Shown here one piece after another: positions 1 to 7,746 of a DNA stretch of 17,286 bases. A program made the translations under genes and the position numbers. The notes under the pieces were generated by a model. It did not search any database. It saw only the letters and a list, made by a program, of their open reading frames with translations, and was not told the DNA's origin. The stretch is from contig JAGWHV010000011.1 in the NCBI GenBank assembly GCA_028866595.1, positions 1 to 17,286 of the forward strand. Reading direction: 5' to 3'. The number at the start of each line of letters is the position of its first letter. The first letter of the stretch is position 1. The DNA comes from Patescibacteria group bacterium (GTDB taxonomy: Bacteria > Patescibacteriota > Minisyncoccia > Phycocordibacterales > UBA6065).

Positions 1-495
1 GACGGACGGCATCATCATAAAGACCGACTCTTTGCGGGCGAAGCGCTCGCGGACGAGGCTCTTGTAGTGGCCGTATCGATCGTCCTCGCCTTTTTGAAGG
101 ACGTACGACTCGCGCGGTTTCGATCGCGGGCGGAATGCCGGCGCTTCGGGGAGCTCGTCATATACCGAGAGAATGGCGGCAGGCACGGCTTCGAAGAGAG
201 CGCTGCCTACGGATGATGCATAGTAGCGAGCGACGTCCTCGATCGCTTTGAAAAAGCGCGGCGAGACGACGGCTCGAGCCCGAGGACTGGTGATCTTCTT
301 TATCTCAAAGCCTGCCGCGCGGATCTCGGCTTTGGAATCGGCGGCCAGCTCGGACGAGACGACGAAAGCGCCGACGGTGCGCTTGCGCAAAGGCACGCGG
401 ATGACGGAGCCCGGCGCCGCTTCTTTCGGGCTCCAATACGAAAGGAGATCAGCGCCTACGCCGCGGGCGATAGGAATAGCTTTGATGAGATACAC
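1..495 (-). CDS. priA: PriA-like primosomal protein N', N-terminal part (runs off the window)
   Basis: The first 165 residues are visible, from a GTG start at 495. Residues 1-50 resemble the 3'-DNA-binding domain of PriA: an opening like VYLIKAIPIARG, then LLSYW, and the basic turn VIRVPLRKRTVGAFVV. The segment ARYYASSVGSALFEAVP (about 89-105) fits the family's conserved YYxxxxGxxLxxxLP region. PriA restarts stalled replication forks and loads the primosome. Where PriA normally has its Walker A (GxTGSGKT) ahead of the strand ending in VPE, this protein reads QKGEDDRYGHYKS followed by SVFMMMPSV, so the nucleotide-binding loop looks lost. The start is chosen because an extended -10 box (TGC TATACT) lies exactly 6 nt before the GTG. 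The family call rests on by-eye recognition of a partial sequence; the rest lies outside the window. Confidence 0.7.
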   Translation of the reverse strand, partial: MYLIKAIPIARGVGADLLSYWSPKEAAPGSVIRVPLRKRTVGAFVVSSELAADSKAEIRAAGFEIKKITSPRARAVVSPRFFKAIEDVARYYASSVGSALFEAVPAAILSVYDELPEAPAFRPRSKPRESYVLQKGEDDRYGHYKSLVRERFARKESVFMMMPSV

Positions 496-502
496 GGATA
501 AA

Positions 503-511
503 GTATAGCAG
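503..511 (-). promoter_or_regulatory. Extended -10 promoter of the priA-like gene (leaderless type)
   Basis: On the minus strand the sequence reads TGC-TATACT, then TTATCC, then GTG. The -10 hexamer (508-503) ends 6 nt before the start codon, so transcription would begin at or next to the GTG. No Shine-Dalgarno motif is present. The -35 region would fall in the outer arm of the inverted repeat at 518-544. Confidence 0.6.
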
Positions 512-517
512 AGCGCT

Positions 518-657
518 TCGAATGGAATATGTGTGCGGGGAGACTAGGAGGGCGCGAAGGCTTGGCGCGCCGCGGAGCGGCGCCTTCGCGCCCGGATTAA
601 TAGGCCCGCCTCCGCAGGAGAGGTGGGCCGGTCTCCCCGCACACATATTCCATTCGA
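518..657. repeat. Large inverted repeat enclosing two hairpins (three-way-junction element 1)
   Basis: The outer arms 518-544 and 631-657 are perfect 27-bp inverted copies, beginning TCGAATGGAATATG and ending GGGGAGAC. The 86-nt interior holds two further hairpins. The first is 550-561 (GGGCGCGAAGGC) with 582-593 (GCCTTCGCGCCC), a perfect 12-bp stem around a GC-rich 20-nt loop. The second is 603-612 with 621-630 (GGCCCGCCTC/GAGGTGGGCC), a 10-bp stem with one G-T pair. As RNA or cruciform DNA this gives one long stem and two branches. It starts 8 nt after the murA stop and ends 22 nt before the priA start, both genes being on the minus strand. No T-run follows, so it is not a classic intrinsic terminator. 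It could be a structured 3' UTR/attenuator, a MITE-like repeat or a protein-binding cruciform. Confidence 0.85.
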
Positions 658-665
658 GCAACTCT

Positions 666-2252
666 TTATAGATCCCTGAACACCTCTATCTTTGCGCCGA
701 TGGAGTTGAGCCGGGCGGCCAGGTCTTCGTAGCCACGATTGATGTTGTAGACGTTTCGGAGGATCGACGTGCCTTCGGCGGCGAGCATGGCGATGAGGAT
801 GATGACAGATGGACGCAGGGCAGGCGGGCAGACGATCTCGGCGGCCTTGAATCGGGTCGGCCCTTTTATATAGAAGCGGTGCGGATCGGCGAGGATCGTC
901 TCGGCGCGCAATTTGCCGAGCTCCTTGTAATAGATTGCTCGCTCCTCGTACGTCCAGTCGTGGATGAACGTCTCGCCCTCGGCCACGGCGCCGATGACGG
1001 CGAAAAACGGCAAGTTGTCCATATTGATGCCCGGATAGGGCAGAGCGTGAATCTTTTCATCGAGAGCCTTGAGCCTCGAGGGCTTCGTTTCGATATCGAT
1101 GAGGTTCGTCGCGCCGTTGTCGGCTTTGTAGCGCTTGAGGATCTTGTATTTAAAACCCATTTTTTCAAGTTTCAAGAGCTCCAATTCCAAGAAATCGATC
1201 GGGCACCGCTCGATGGTGATCGACGAATTGGTGACGATGGCGGCGGCGATGAGAGACATCGCCTCTATCGGGTCCTCGGAGAGAAAATATTCGACGTCTT
1301 TCTTGAGTCCGGCCGGTCCCGCGTCGATGCCGTGAACGACCATCGTTGAAGTGCCGATGCCGTCGATCTTCACCCCGAGCTTTTCCAGGTAGAACGCAAC
1401 GTCCTGGACCTGATAATTCGCAGAAGCGAATTTTATCGTCGTCGTGCCGGGGATGAGCGCCACTGCCATGAGCACGGCTTCTGTCACCGTGTCGCCGGCT
1501 TCATACATGATGATCTCGCGATTCTTTTTAAAGCTTTCGCGCGAGACATGGTAGTAGCGCGAAGACGTCTCGATCAACACGCCGAGTTTTTCAAGGGCGT
1601 ATATATAAGGCTTGATGGTGCGCGAGCCGAGGGTACAGCCGGAAGCCTGCGGCAGATCGAATTTTTTGAGCCGGTGGACGAGCGAGCCGATCATCATGAC
1701 GACGCTTCTCGTCTTTGCCGCGGAATCGTAGTGGATGTCGCGCATCCTAAGCGTCGCTGGCGGTGTGATGCGGAGGTCGTTGCCGGCCCATTCGACTCGG
1801 ACGCCTATCGATTCGAAGACCTCGACGATGCGGTTCACCTCTTCGATGCGAGGAGTGTTCTTGATGGTCGTCGTTCCCTGATTCAAGAGCGCGGCGCACA
1901 TGACTCCGACGGCGCCGTTCTTGGAAGTCCGGACTGTGATCGCGCCTTTGAGTTTGTGGTCGCCTTCGATGCGGAAATTGACGGTGCCGCCTTTGGATAG
2001 CTGCACGATCTCATGGTTCAGAGCTTCGGAGAGCTTGGCGAGAGTCTCCGTCGAGAGATTTTGCTCGCCTTTTTCGATGCGGGCGATGACAGACTGGGTC
2101 GTGCCGATCTTGTCGCCGAGCTCGGTCTGGGTCATATGCCTGTCCTCGCGGAGGCGGGCGATCATCGCGCCTATCGAGGCGAGGGCAGGAAAAGTGGCGG
2201 CTTTCGCGTTCGCGGCTTTCGCCGAGCGACTCTTGGTCTTGATAGTGGGCAT
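666..2252 (-). CDS. murA: XRE-type HTH domain fused to UDP-N-acetylglucosamine 1-carboxyvinyltransferase (MurA)
   Basis: The MurA part transfers enolpyruvate from PEP to UDP-GlcNAc, the first committed step of peptidoglycan synthesis in the cytoplasm. The protein has 528 aa against about 420 for ordinary MurA. The excess is N-terminal: a basic, Ala-rich lead (1-25), then an XRE/Cro-type helix-turn-helix at about 28-85, including TQTELGDKIGTTQSVIARIE (41-60). MurA begins near residue 90. Expected active-site residues appear present: K111-N112 (SKNGAVG), R182, C206 in the GCTLGSR loop (the fosfomycin-target Cys), D412 in GINMDN, and R480 in PALRPS; the C-terminal NINRGYEDL is typical. The enzyme therefore looks active. 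The ATG at 2252 is 7 nt from a TATATT box that lies in a perfect palindrome, so autoregulation is plausible. It is divergent from mreB. Confidence 0.93.
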   Translation of the reverse strand: MPTIKTKSRSAKAANAKAATFPALASIGAMIARLREDRHMTQTELGDKIGTTQSVIARIEKGEQNLSTETLAKLSEALNHEIVQLSKGGTVNFRIEGDHKLKGAITVRTSKNGAVGVMCAALLNQGTTTIKNTPRIEEVNRIVEVFESIGVRVEWAGNDLRITPPATLRMRDIHYDSAAKTRSVVMMIGSLVHRLKKFDLPQASGCTLGSRTIKPYIYALEKLGVLIETSSRYYHVSRESFKKNREIIMYEAGDTVTEAVLMAVALIPGTTTIKFASANYQVQDVAFYLEKLGVKIDGIGTSTMVVHGIDAGPAGLKKDVEYFLSEDPIEAMSLIAAAIVTNSSITIERCPIDFLELELLKLEKMGFKYKILKRYKADNGATNLIDIETKPSRLKALDEKIHALPYPGINMDNLPFFAVIGAVAEGETFIHDWTYEERAIYYKELGKLRAETILADPHRFYIKGPTRFKAAEIVCPPALRPSVIILIAMLAAEGTSILRNVYNINRGYEDLAARLNSIGAKIEVFRDL

Positions 2253-2259
2253 GGGGTGT

Positions 2260-2268
2260 AATATAGCA
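2260..2268 (-). promoter_or_regulatory. Extended -10 promoter of HTH-murA
   Basis: The minus strand reads TGC-TATATT, then ACACCCC, then ATG at 2252. The -10 hexamer (2265-2260) ends 7 nt before the start codon, which predicts a leaderless or nearly leaderless mRNA. The box lies almost entirely inside the palindrome 2261-2280, so a protein bound there would block RNA polymerase. Confidence 0.6.
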
Positions 2269-2280
2269 TATATGCTATAT
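2261..2280. promoter_or_regulatory. 20-bp perfect palindrome, candidate operator for the HTH-MurA protein
   Basis: ATATAGCATATATGCTATAT is identical to its reverse complement over all 20 bases. It sits between divergent murA and mreB, covers the murA -10 box and is about 45 bp upstream of the mreB -35. Dyad sites of about this size are typical for dimeric XRE/Cro-family regulators, and the adjacent gene encodes an XRE domain. The site is seen directly; its binding by HTH-MurA is inferred. Confidence 0.65.
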
Positions 2281-2325
2281 GTATTCTACTGGGGATATCC
2301 GCTCGTCTCTCACCGGGCGCTTAAT

Positions 2326-2353
2326 TTGCCAAACCGGCGGGAAAGCGTATAGT
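2326..2353 (+). promoter_or_regulatory. Promoter of the first mreB
   Basis: A -35 TTGCCA (2326-2331), a 16-bp spacer and a -10 TATAGT (2348-2353) precede the ATG at 2364 by 10 nt. The expected leader is only about 3-4 nt, too short for a Shine-Dalgarno site, and none is seen. Confidence 0.6.
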
Positions 2354-2363
2354 AGAGCCACCT

Positions 2364-3377
<1,014 letters not shown>

Positions 3378-3389
3378 CGTCGGATAGGA

Positions 3390-3395
3390 TATACT
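3390..3395 (+). promoter_or_regulatory. -10 box of the holB-like gene (leaderless type)
   Basis: TATACT is followed by GTAGCC and then the ATG at 3402, a 6-nt spacing that puts the expected transcription start at the start codon. No ribosome-binding site is visible. The gene may also be read through from mreB, which ends at 3377. Confidence 0.55.
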
Positions 3396-3401
3396 GTAGC
3401 C

Positions 3402-4067
3402 ATGTTTTCGAAGGACAACCTTCACCATGCCTATTTCATAGAAGGGGAGCGGGCGGCCGTGCTCGCCGACATAGAGGCATTTCTGGAGGATGCTTTTGGC
3501 ATCGTTCGCCAAGGAAATCCCGATGTCTACTATGCTGAATACGAATCTCTCGGCATAGATGAGAGCCGGGCGCTCCAGGACATGCAGTCTCTGCGGCCGC
3601 TGGCGGGCGACCGCAAGATATTCATCGTCGCCGCTGGCTCGATCACGAGCGAAGCTCAGAATTCTCTTCTAAAGGTGTTTGAAGAACCGACGGCGGGCAC
3701 GCACTTTTTCGTCATATCGTCGTCGCAGAGGGTTCTTTTGCCGACATTACGATCGCGCATGGTCGTCGTCTCGCATCCGTCCGCTCTGGCGAACGAGGCT
3801 TCGGCGGCGGCGCGACGGTTCGCGTCCCTCGGCCCCAAGGACCGCCTCGCGGCCGTCGCGCCGCTCATCGAGTCGAAAGACAAAGCCAAGGCCGAGGACT
3901 TTCTCCGAGCTCTCGTCGCCGAGCTCGTAGGACGGGAAGGCGACGGCTCGATAGCCGCGAACGCCGCGGCCATCAAAGAGATCCTCTCTCTCATCCGCTA
4001 TCTCAAAGACCGCTCGCCGTCTCTTAAGCTCATCCTCGAGAGGGCGGCGCTTCTGAATCTTGCATGA
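3402..4067 (+). CDS. holB: DNA polymerase III delta'-like clamp-loader subunit
   Basis: The N-terminus DNLHHAYFIEGE and the block SEAQNSLLKVFEEPTAGTHFFVISSSQRVLLPTLRSR (about 83-119) are characteristic of delta'/gamma-tau AAA+ clamp-loader subunits, in which aNsLLKxLEEPp and TIxSRC are conserved. The usual Walker A is absent, as expected for delta', which is not an ATPase. The protein would help load the beta clamp during replication. At 221 aa it is shorter than E. coli HolB (334 aa): after the AAA+ core there is only a short helical C-terminus (about 130-221). Its start is set by the TATACT box 6 nt upstream. No other replication gene is adjacent. Confidence 0.8.
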   Translation: MFSKDNLHHAYFIEGERAAVLADIEAFLEDAFGIVRQGNPDVYYAEYESLGIDESRALQDMQSLRPLAGDRKIFIVAAGSITSEAQNSLLKVFEEPTAGTHFFVISSSQRVLLPTLRSRMVVVSHPSALANEASAAARRFASLGPKDRLAAVAPLIESKDKAKAEDFLRALVAELVGREGDGSIAANAAAIKEILSLIRYLKDRSPSLKLILERAALLNLA

Positions 4068-4115
4068 ACCCAGGCAATCTTTTCTTTATTATTGGATTCC
4101 TAATGGCATAATTTC

Positions 4116-5408
4116 ATGCGACATACCCGTAAAGCTAGGCGCCACATACGCAACACGATCGAGCATAAAAAATTGCCCTATGGCGTTCGCGTTCTCGCTT
4201 GGATGCGAGCGATCCGCTGGATCGGATGGGGTCTCGGCGAGGCGCTCCTGCCGGTATTCATACTCTCGTTCTCCCACACGTTCGCTGAAGCCGGCCTTTT
4301 CAGCTCGACCGTCGACATCGCCTCGCTCGTGAGCTTGCCACTTATCGGCGCCTGGGCCGACCGCGCTTCGTCCAAGAGGCTTATACTCATATCACTCCTC
4401 CTCTACCCACTCGTCGGCGTAAGTTATTTCTTCGCCGGCGCGCTTGGCATGGCGATATTCGTCGTAATCGCCCGGATCGTGAACGGCGTGACCTGGGAAT
4501 TCGAGAATATTGGCGTCGAGACGTATTATCGCCGCACCGTCGACGCGTCGCATGTCGCGACATCGTTTGGATACATCGATATGTGGTCGCACTTCGCCTG
4601 GATCAGCGCGTCCCTCGTCGGCATGTTCCTCGTCGTCTTCATGCCGATCCATGTGCTCTTGCTCGGCATAGCGCCGTTTGCGCTTATATCCTATGTCGTT
4701 CTTATGCGTGCGCCTGCCGATGCACCGCCGCAAAGCTCGACGCGCGCCGTCAAGCGGTCGATCGCCAAAATGTACAAACGCATGGTGACGAGCTGGAAGG
4801 ACTGGGACAGCAAGCTTCAGCTCCTCGCCGTACTCGTCTTTTTTGCGAGCATTCTCGAGGCGCTTATGTATTTCTTCGTCCCGATAGATGCCTATATATC
4901 TGGCTCGAGCTTGTCTCTTGTGATATTGCTCACGGTGTTCGGTTCTGTTCCGAGCCTTTTTGGCTACAAGCTCGGCCGAGTCGCTGATGCAGAGAATAAA
5001 TACGCGCTCGTCGCCGGCGGGCTCCTCGGCGTCGGCGCGCTTCTCGCCGGCCTCGCTCTCGTCCCGTATTACTGGTTCAAGCTCGTGGCGATCTTCTTGA
5101 TGGGCCTCATCCTCGAGCTCTTTTTCGTCATAGAAGGCAGTCTTGTGACGACGCTCGGGCCGGCCGAGACGTACGGCGAGCGAGGGAGTGTATTCGAAGC
5201 AATCATCACTCTCGGCGACCTAGCTTCGCCGCCGCTCATCGGCATCGCTTTCGATATGATCGGTTTTTCGGGCACAACTGCCGTGATGGCCGTCGGAGCG
5301 GTTTGCCTTGCCGGTGCCTATATTTTTATCTCTCGGACGCGGCGTGTCGCGACCCCGATATCTCGCGGCGGCGTCCCAACGGAGATCGTCGAAGAATTGC
5401 CGCGATGA
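4116..5408 (+). CDS. Major facilitator superfamily (MFS) transporter
   Basis: This 430-aa protein has about 12 hydrophobic segments separated by short loops, the usual MFS layout. The signature loop between segments 2 and 3 is GAWADRASSKRL (about 73-84, GxxxDRxxxK/R), and the second half has a weaker copy, GYKLGRVADAENK (about 285). A basic central loop (TRAVKRSIAKMYKRMVTSWKDW) separates the halves. The substrate cannot be told from sequence. The start is uncertain. ATG 4116 is the first possible start after an in-frame stop at 4101, but an extended -10-like TGG-CATAAT ends only 3 nt before it; if that box is used, translation would begin further in, for example at TTG 4173 or ATG 4203. Otherwise TATTAT at 4087 could serve. 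Confidence 0.85.
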   Translation: MRHTRKARRHIRNTIEHKKLPYGVRVLAWMRAIRWIGWGLGEALLPVFILSFSHTFAEAGLFSSTVDIASLVSLPLIGAWADRASSKRLILISLLLYPLVGVSYFFAGALGMAIFVVIARIVNGVTWEFENIGVETYYRRTVDASHVATSFGYIDMWSHFAWISASLVGMFLVVFMPIHVLLLGIAPFALISYVVLMRAPADAPPQSSTRAVKRSIAKMYKRMVTSWKDWDSKLQLLAVLVFFASILEALMYFFVPIDAYISGSSLSLVILLTVFGSVPSLFGYKLGRVADAENKYALVAGGLLGVGALLAGLALVPYYWFKLVAIFLMGLILELFFVIEGSLVTTLGPAETYGERGSVFEAIITLGDLASPPLIGIAFDMIGFSGTTAVMAVGAVCLAGAYIFISRTRRVATPISRGGVPTEIVEELPR

Positions 5409-5411
5409 TGC

Positions 5412-5439
5412 ATTAAAAAGCCGCGACTTTTGTCGCGGC
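5412..5439 (-). terminator. Rho-independent terminator of the GNAT gene
   Basis: A perfect 8-bp stem GCCGCGAC/GTCGCGGC (5420-5427 with 5432-5439) has a 4-nt loop and, read on the minus strand, is followed by TTTTTAATG. It begins about 20 nt after the GNAT stop. On the plus strand there is no T-run, so its effect on the convergent MFS transcript is likely weak. Confidence 0.8.
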
Positions 5440-5459
5440 GGGAGCAGAGTTGAGCGCTC

Positions 5460-5969
5460 CTAGCGGCCCGGGATCCGCGTTCGGAGACTTATGGTAGGAC
5501 CGCACTCGGCGTTCTCCCCATAATTCGGATCGTCGAATCTCACAAAACCGAGCTTTTGGAAGTGATCGATAATTTTGTCCGCGACGGGCCTATTGATCGA
5601 GACGCTCTCGGAGATGTAGGCGTATTGCGGGGGAGCGGCGCGAGCAAGGTGCTCCAGAAATAGCTCCATTGCTGTAGAAGCGCGGCCTTCGCCGCGATGC
5701 GAGGGCACGATGCCGTAATAGCGGAGCCGCATGGTGTCCAGTATGTCGCCATACTCGAACCAACCAATGATGCCAATCGTCTTGTCGTCCTCGAGGATGG
5801 TGAATATCTCGCCGGAACTTTCCTCAGGATAGTTCCGGGAGTCCCATTCTTCGTAGCTCTCGCGAGCTTGCGCCTGAAGAGCCGGCGCCTCCCAGATCCG
5901 ATTGAGCTCCGGGACTCGATCAAAGAGGTCACGATTCTCGGGTGGGACGAGCTTATGAAGGGAGATCAT
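5460..5969 (-). CDS. GNAT-family N-acetyltransferase
   Basis: This 169-aa protein has GNAT-fold features: the strand GEIFTILEDDKTIGIIGWFEY (about 53-73), then motif A LRYYGIVPSHRGEGRASTAMELFLEHL (about 82-108) with the acetyl-CoA pyrophosphate loop R92-x-x-G95-x-A97, then a C-terminal helix and strand NRPVADKIIDHFQKLGFVRFDDPNY typical of the AxxxYxxxGF region. It would transfer acetyl from acetyl-CoA to an amine; the substrate (small molecule, peptide or protein N-terminus) is unknown. It is convergent with the MFS gene and divergent from frr. A possible -10 (GATACT) lies 14 nt before the ATG. It has its own terminator and so is probably monocistronic. Confidence 0.82.
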   Translation of the reverse strand: MISLHKLVPPENRDLFDRVPELNRIWEAPALQAQARESYEEWDSRNYPEESSGEIFTILEDDKTIGIIGWFEYGDILDTMRLRYYGIVPSHRGEGRASTAMELFLEHLARAAPPQYAYISESVSINRPVADKIIDHFQKLGFVRFDDPNYGENAECGPTISLRTRIPGR

Positions 5970-6031
5970 GTATTCATCGCTAGAGTATCGTGCTTTGGAG
6001 GCTTGTCAATCCTATTTTGCGTCACATAATA

Positions 6032-6040
6032 TGTTATATT
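6032..6040 (+). promoter_or_regulatory. Extended -10 promoter of frr (leaderless type)
   Basis: TGT-TATATT ends at 6040, followed by AACCGC and the ATG at 6047. The 6-nt gap predicts transcription starting at the A of the ATG. This supports 6047 over an upstream in-frame ATG at 5990, which would lie upstream of the promoter. Confidence 0.65.
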
Positions 6041-6046
6041 AACCGC

Positions 6047-6598
6047 ATGCAATACGATTTCAGCAAACTGAAGAAGGAATTGGCGAACATAGAAGCGTGG
6101 CTCGGGCGCGAGCTCGGCGCCATCCGGACGAATCGCGCCAATCCGTCGATCCTCGACAGCGTTCGGGTCGAGGCGTACGGCTCCGACATGGCCATTAAAG
6201 AAGTCGCGGGCATGGCGAACGAAGATCCTCGAACTATTCGTATTAGTCCGTGGGACCAGAGCTTGGTCAAAGCCATAGAAAAATCCATCACTGTCGCCAA
6301 TCTCGGCGTCTCCGTCTCCGTCGATGACAAAGGCATCCGCGTGTCTTTCCCCGAGCTTACGAGCGAGCGTCGCACGGAGATCGTCAAACTGGCAAAAGAG
6401 AAATTCGAGGACTCGCGCATTCAGATCAGGAAGCGCCGCGATGAGGCCAATGCCGCGATCGCTGCCGATGAGAAGAAGGGCGGCATGGGCGAGGACGACG
6501 CATTCCGCTTCAAGGCCGAAGCCCAGAAGCTCGTCGACGATACCTCCAAGAAGCTCGCCGACATGATGGAAAAGAAAGAAAAAGAGATCCTCAGTTAG
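6047..6598 (+). CDS. frr: Ribosome recycling factor
   Basis: Frr splits post-termination ribosomes together with EF-G. From ATG 6047 the protein is 183 aa, close to the usual 185. Family features are visible: LGAIRTNRANPSILDSVRVEAYGS (about 21-44, corresponding to the conserved RTGRAxPxLLdxixVeYYG), SPWDQSLVKAIEKSI, GIRVSFPELTSERRTEIVKLAKEKFEDSRIQIRKRRDEAN, and the C-terminal helix DTSKKLADMMEKKEKEILS. The start is fixed by length, family alignment and the promoter 6 nt upstream. rseP follows after 21 nt, so the two may share a transcript. In many bacteria frr and rseP lie in the same tsf-pyrH-frr-uppS-cdsA-dxr-rseP neighbourhood; here the intervening genes are absent. Confidence 0.95.
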   Translation: MQYDFSKLKKELANIEAWLGRELGAIRTNRANPSILDSVRVEAYGSDMAIKEVAGMANEDPRTIRISPWDQSLVKAIEKSITVANLGVSVSVDDKGIRVSFPELTSERRTEIVKLAKEKFEDSRIQIRKRRDEANAAIAADEKKGGMGEDDAFRFKAEAQKLVDDTSKKLADMMEKKEKEILS

Positions 6599-6619
6599 TT
6601 TTGTAGATTTTGGCCAATC

Positions 6620-7705
6620 GTGTACGTCATAACGTTCCTCATCATCCTGGCAGTCCTCGTGCTCGTCCATGAATTCGGGCATTTTTTCTCTGCAAAAAAG
6701 TTCGGCGTTCGGGTCGACGAGTTCGGTCTCGGCTTCCCGCCGCGCCTCTGGAGCATCAGAAAAGGAGAGACGACGTATTCGCTGAATGCCATACCCTTCG
6801 GCGGCTTCGTCAAGATATTCGGCGAGACGGAGAGCGCCGAATCGGCCCCGGATGCCGACCTGGCGACGAGCACCGAGAGCGAGCGGAGTTTCGTAGGGAA
6901 GCCGAGGCTCGTCCAGGCGATCATCCTTCTCGCTGGGATCATTATGAACGTCGTATTCGCCTGGTTGCTCTTCTCCATCGCTTATATGTCGGGGATGACG
7001 ACAGGCATATCATCGCAAGACGCCAAGTATATAACCGACAGCCACGTCGTCGTCCTCGACGTCTTGCCTGGGTCGCCAGCGGCTTTGGCCGGCTTTCAAG
7101 AAGGCGATGAGTTGCTCTCGTATTCGGACCCGGCCGCTATCCAGGAGATCACAAAAGATTCAGCAGGCAAGCCGATAACCTTCCAAGTCCTTCGCCTCGC
7201 CGAGACGAAGGACGTCACCGTCACTCCCGAGCGTTCGTCGCAAACGGGCAACTACATGATCGGCATATCGATGGATACTGTCGGCAAGGCGAGCTTGCCT
7301 TTTTATCTGGCGTTTTGGGAAGGCGCCAAGCTGACAGGCCGGCTTTTCATAGGCATCGTCGGCGGCATATACATGCTCATCCATGACGCCGTGCTCGGCC
7401 ATCCGGACTTTTCCCAGATATCGGGGCCCATCGGCATCGCTCGGCTCGTCGGCGACGCGAGCAAGCTCGGCTTCGCGTATCTGCTGTCGTTCACCGCTTT
7501 CATATCTCTCAATCTCGCCGTCCTTAATCTCATACCGTTCCCGGCCCTCGACGGCGGCCGCATTCTTTTCGTCGCTATCGAGGCGATCAGGCGCAAATCG
7601 ATCGACCCAAAAGTCGCGAATACGGTGAACGCCATCGGCTTCGGCTTGCTCATCATCCTCATGCTTTTTGTGACGTATCGGGACATCGTCAATATTTCGG
7701 GCTGA
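6620..7705 (+). CDS. rseP: RseP-type site-2 intramembrane zinc metalloprotease (M50)
   Basis: RseP cleaves transmembrane substrates such as anti-sigma factors and remnant signal peptides inside the membrane. The first membrane segment carries the zinc motif HEFGH (H17-E18...H21). The conserved GFVKIFGE follows near 70; after a second membrane segment (about 98-120) comes one PDZ domain (about 135-210, with VLDVLPGSPAALAGFQEGDELLS). The third zinc ligand lies in NLIPFPALDGGR (D311) in the next-to-last segment. The 361-aa length fits single-PDZ forms (E. coli RseP, 450 aa, has two). The start is GTG 6620, 21 nt after frr; a possible internal promoter TAGATT lies 10 nt upstream. No sigma or anti-sigma gene is seen nearby, so the substrate is unknown. 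Confidence 0.93.
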   Translation: MYVITFLIILAVLVLVHEFGHFFSAKKFGVRVDEFGLGFPPRLWSIRKGETTYSLNAIPFGGFVKIFGETESAESAPDADLATSTESERSFVGKPRLVQAIILLAGIIMNVVFAWLLFSIAYMSGMTTGISSQDAKYITDSHVVVLDVLPGSPAALAGFQEGDELLSYSDPAAIQEITKDSAGKPITFQVLRLAETKDVTVTPERSSQTGNYMIGISMDTVGKASLPFYLAFWEGAKLTGRLFIGIVGGIYMLIHDAVLGHPDFSQISGPIGIARLVGDASKLGFAYLLSFTAFISLNLAVLNLIPFPALDGGRILFVAIEAIRRKSIDPKVANTVNAIGFGLLIILMLFVTYRDIVNISG

Positions 7706-7720
7706 ATCTCCGCAAGAATA

Positions 7721-7746
7721 TAAAAGAAAACCGCCTCATCGGCGGT
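7721..7746 (-). terminator. Intrinsic terminator overlapping the end of the small membrane protein gene
   Basis: On the minus strand ACCGCC-GATGA-GGCGGT is followed by TTTTCTTTTA. The 5' arm encodes the end of the last Asp-Arg codons and the loop contains the TGA stop (7738-7736), so the gene has essentially no 3' UTR. On the plus strand there is no T-run, so it is directional. Confidence 0.75.

Noticed and set aside
248..508. Plus-strand frame of 86 codons opposite the priA-like gene
   Set aside because: It is antisense to a recognisable PriA N-terminal domain and has no supporting promoter or similarity.
518..657. Element 1 as an intrinsic terminator or CRISPR-like repeat
   Set aside because: There is no T-run on either side, and the arms are inverted with one spacer, not direct repeats with regular spacers.
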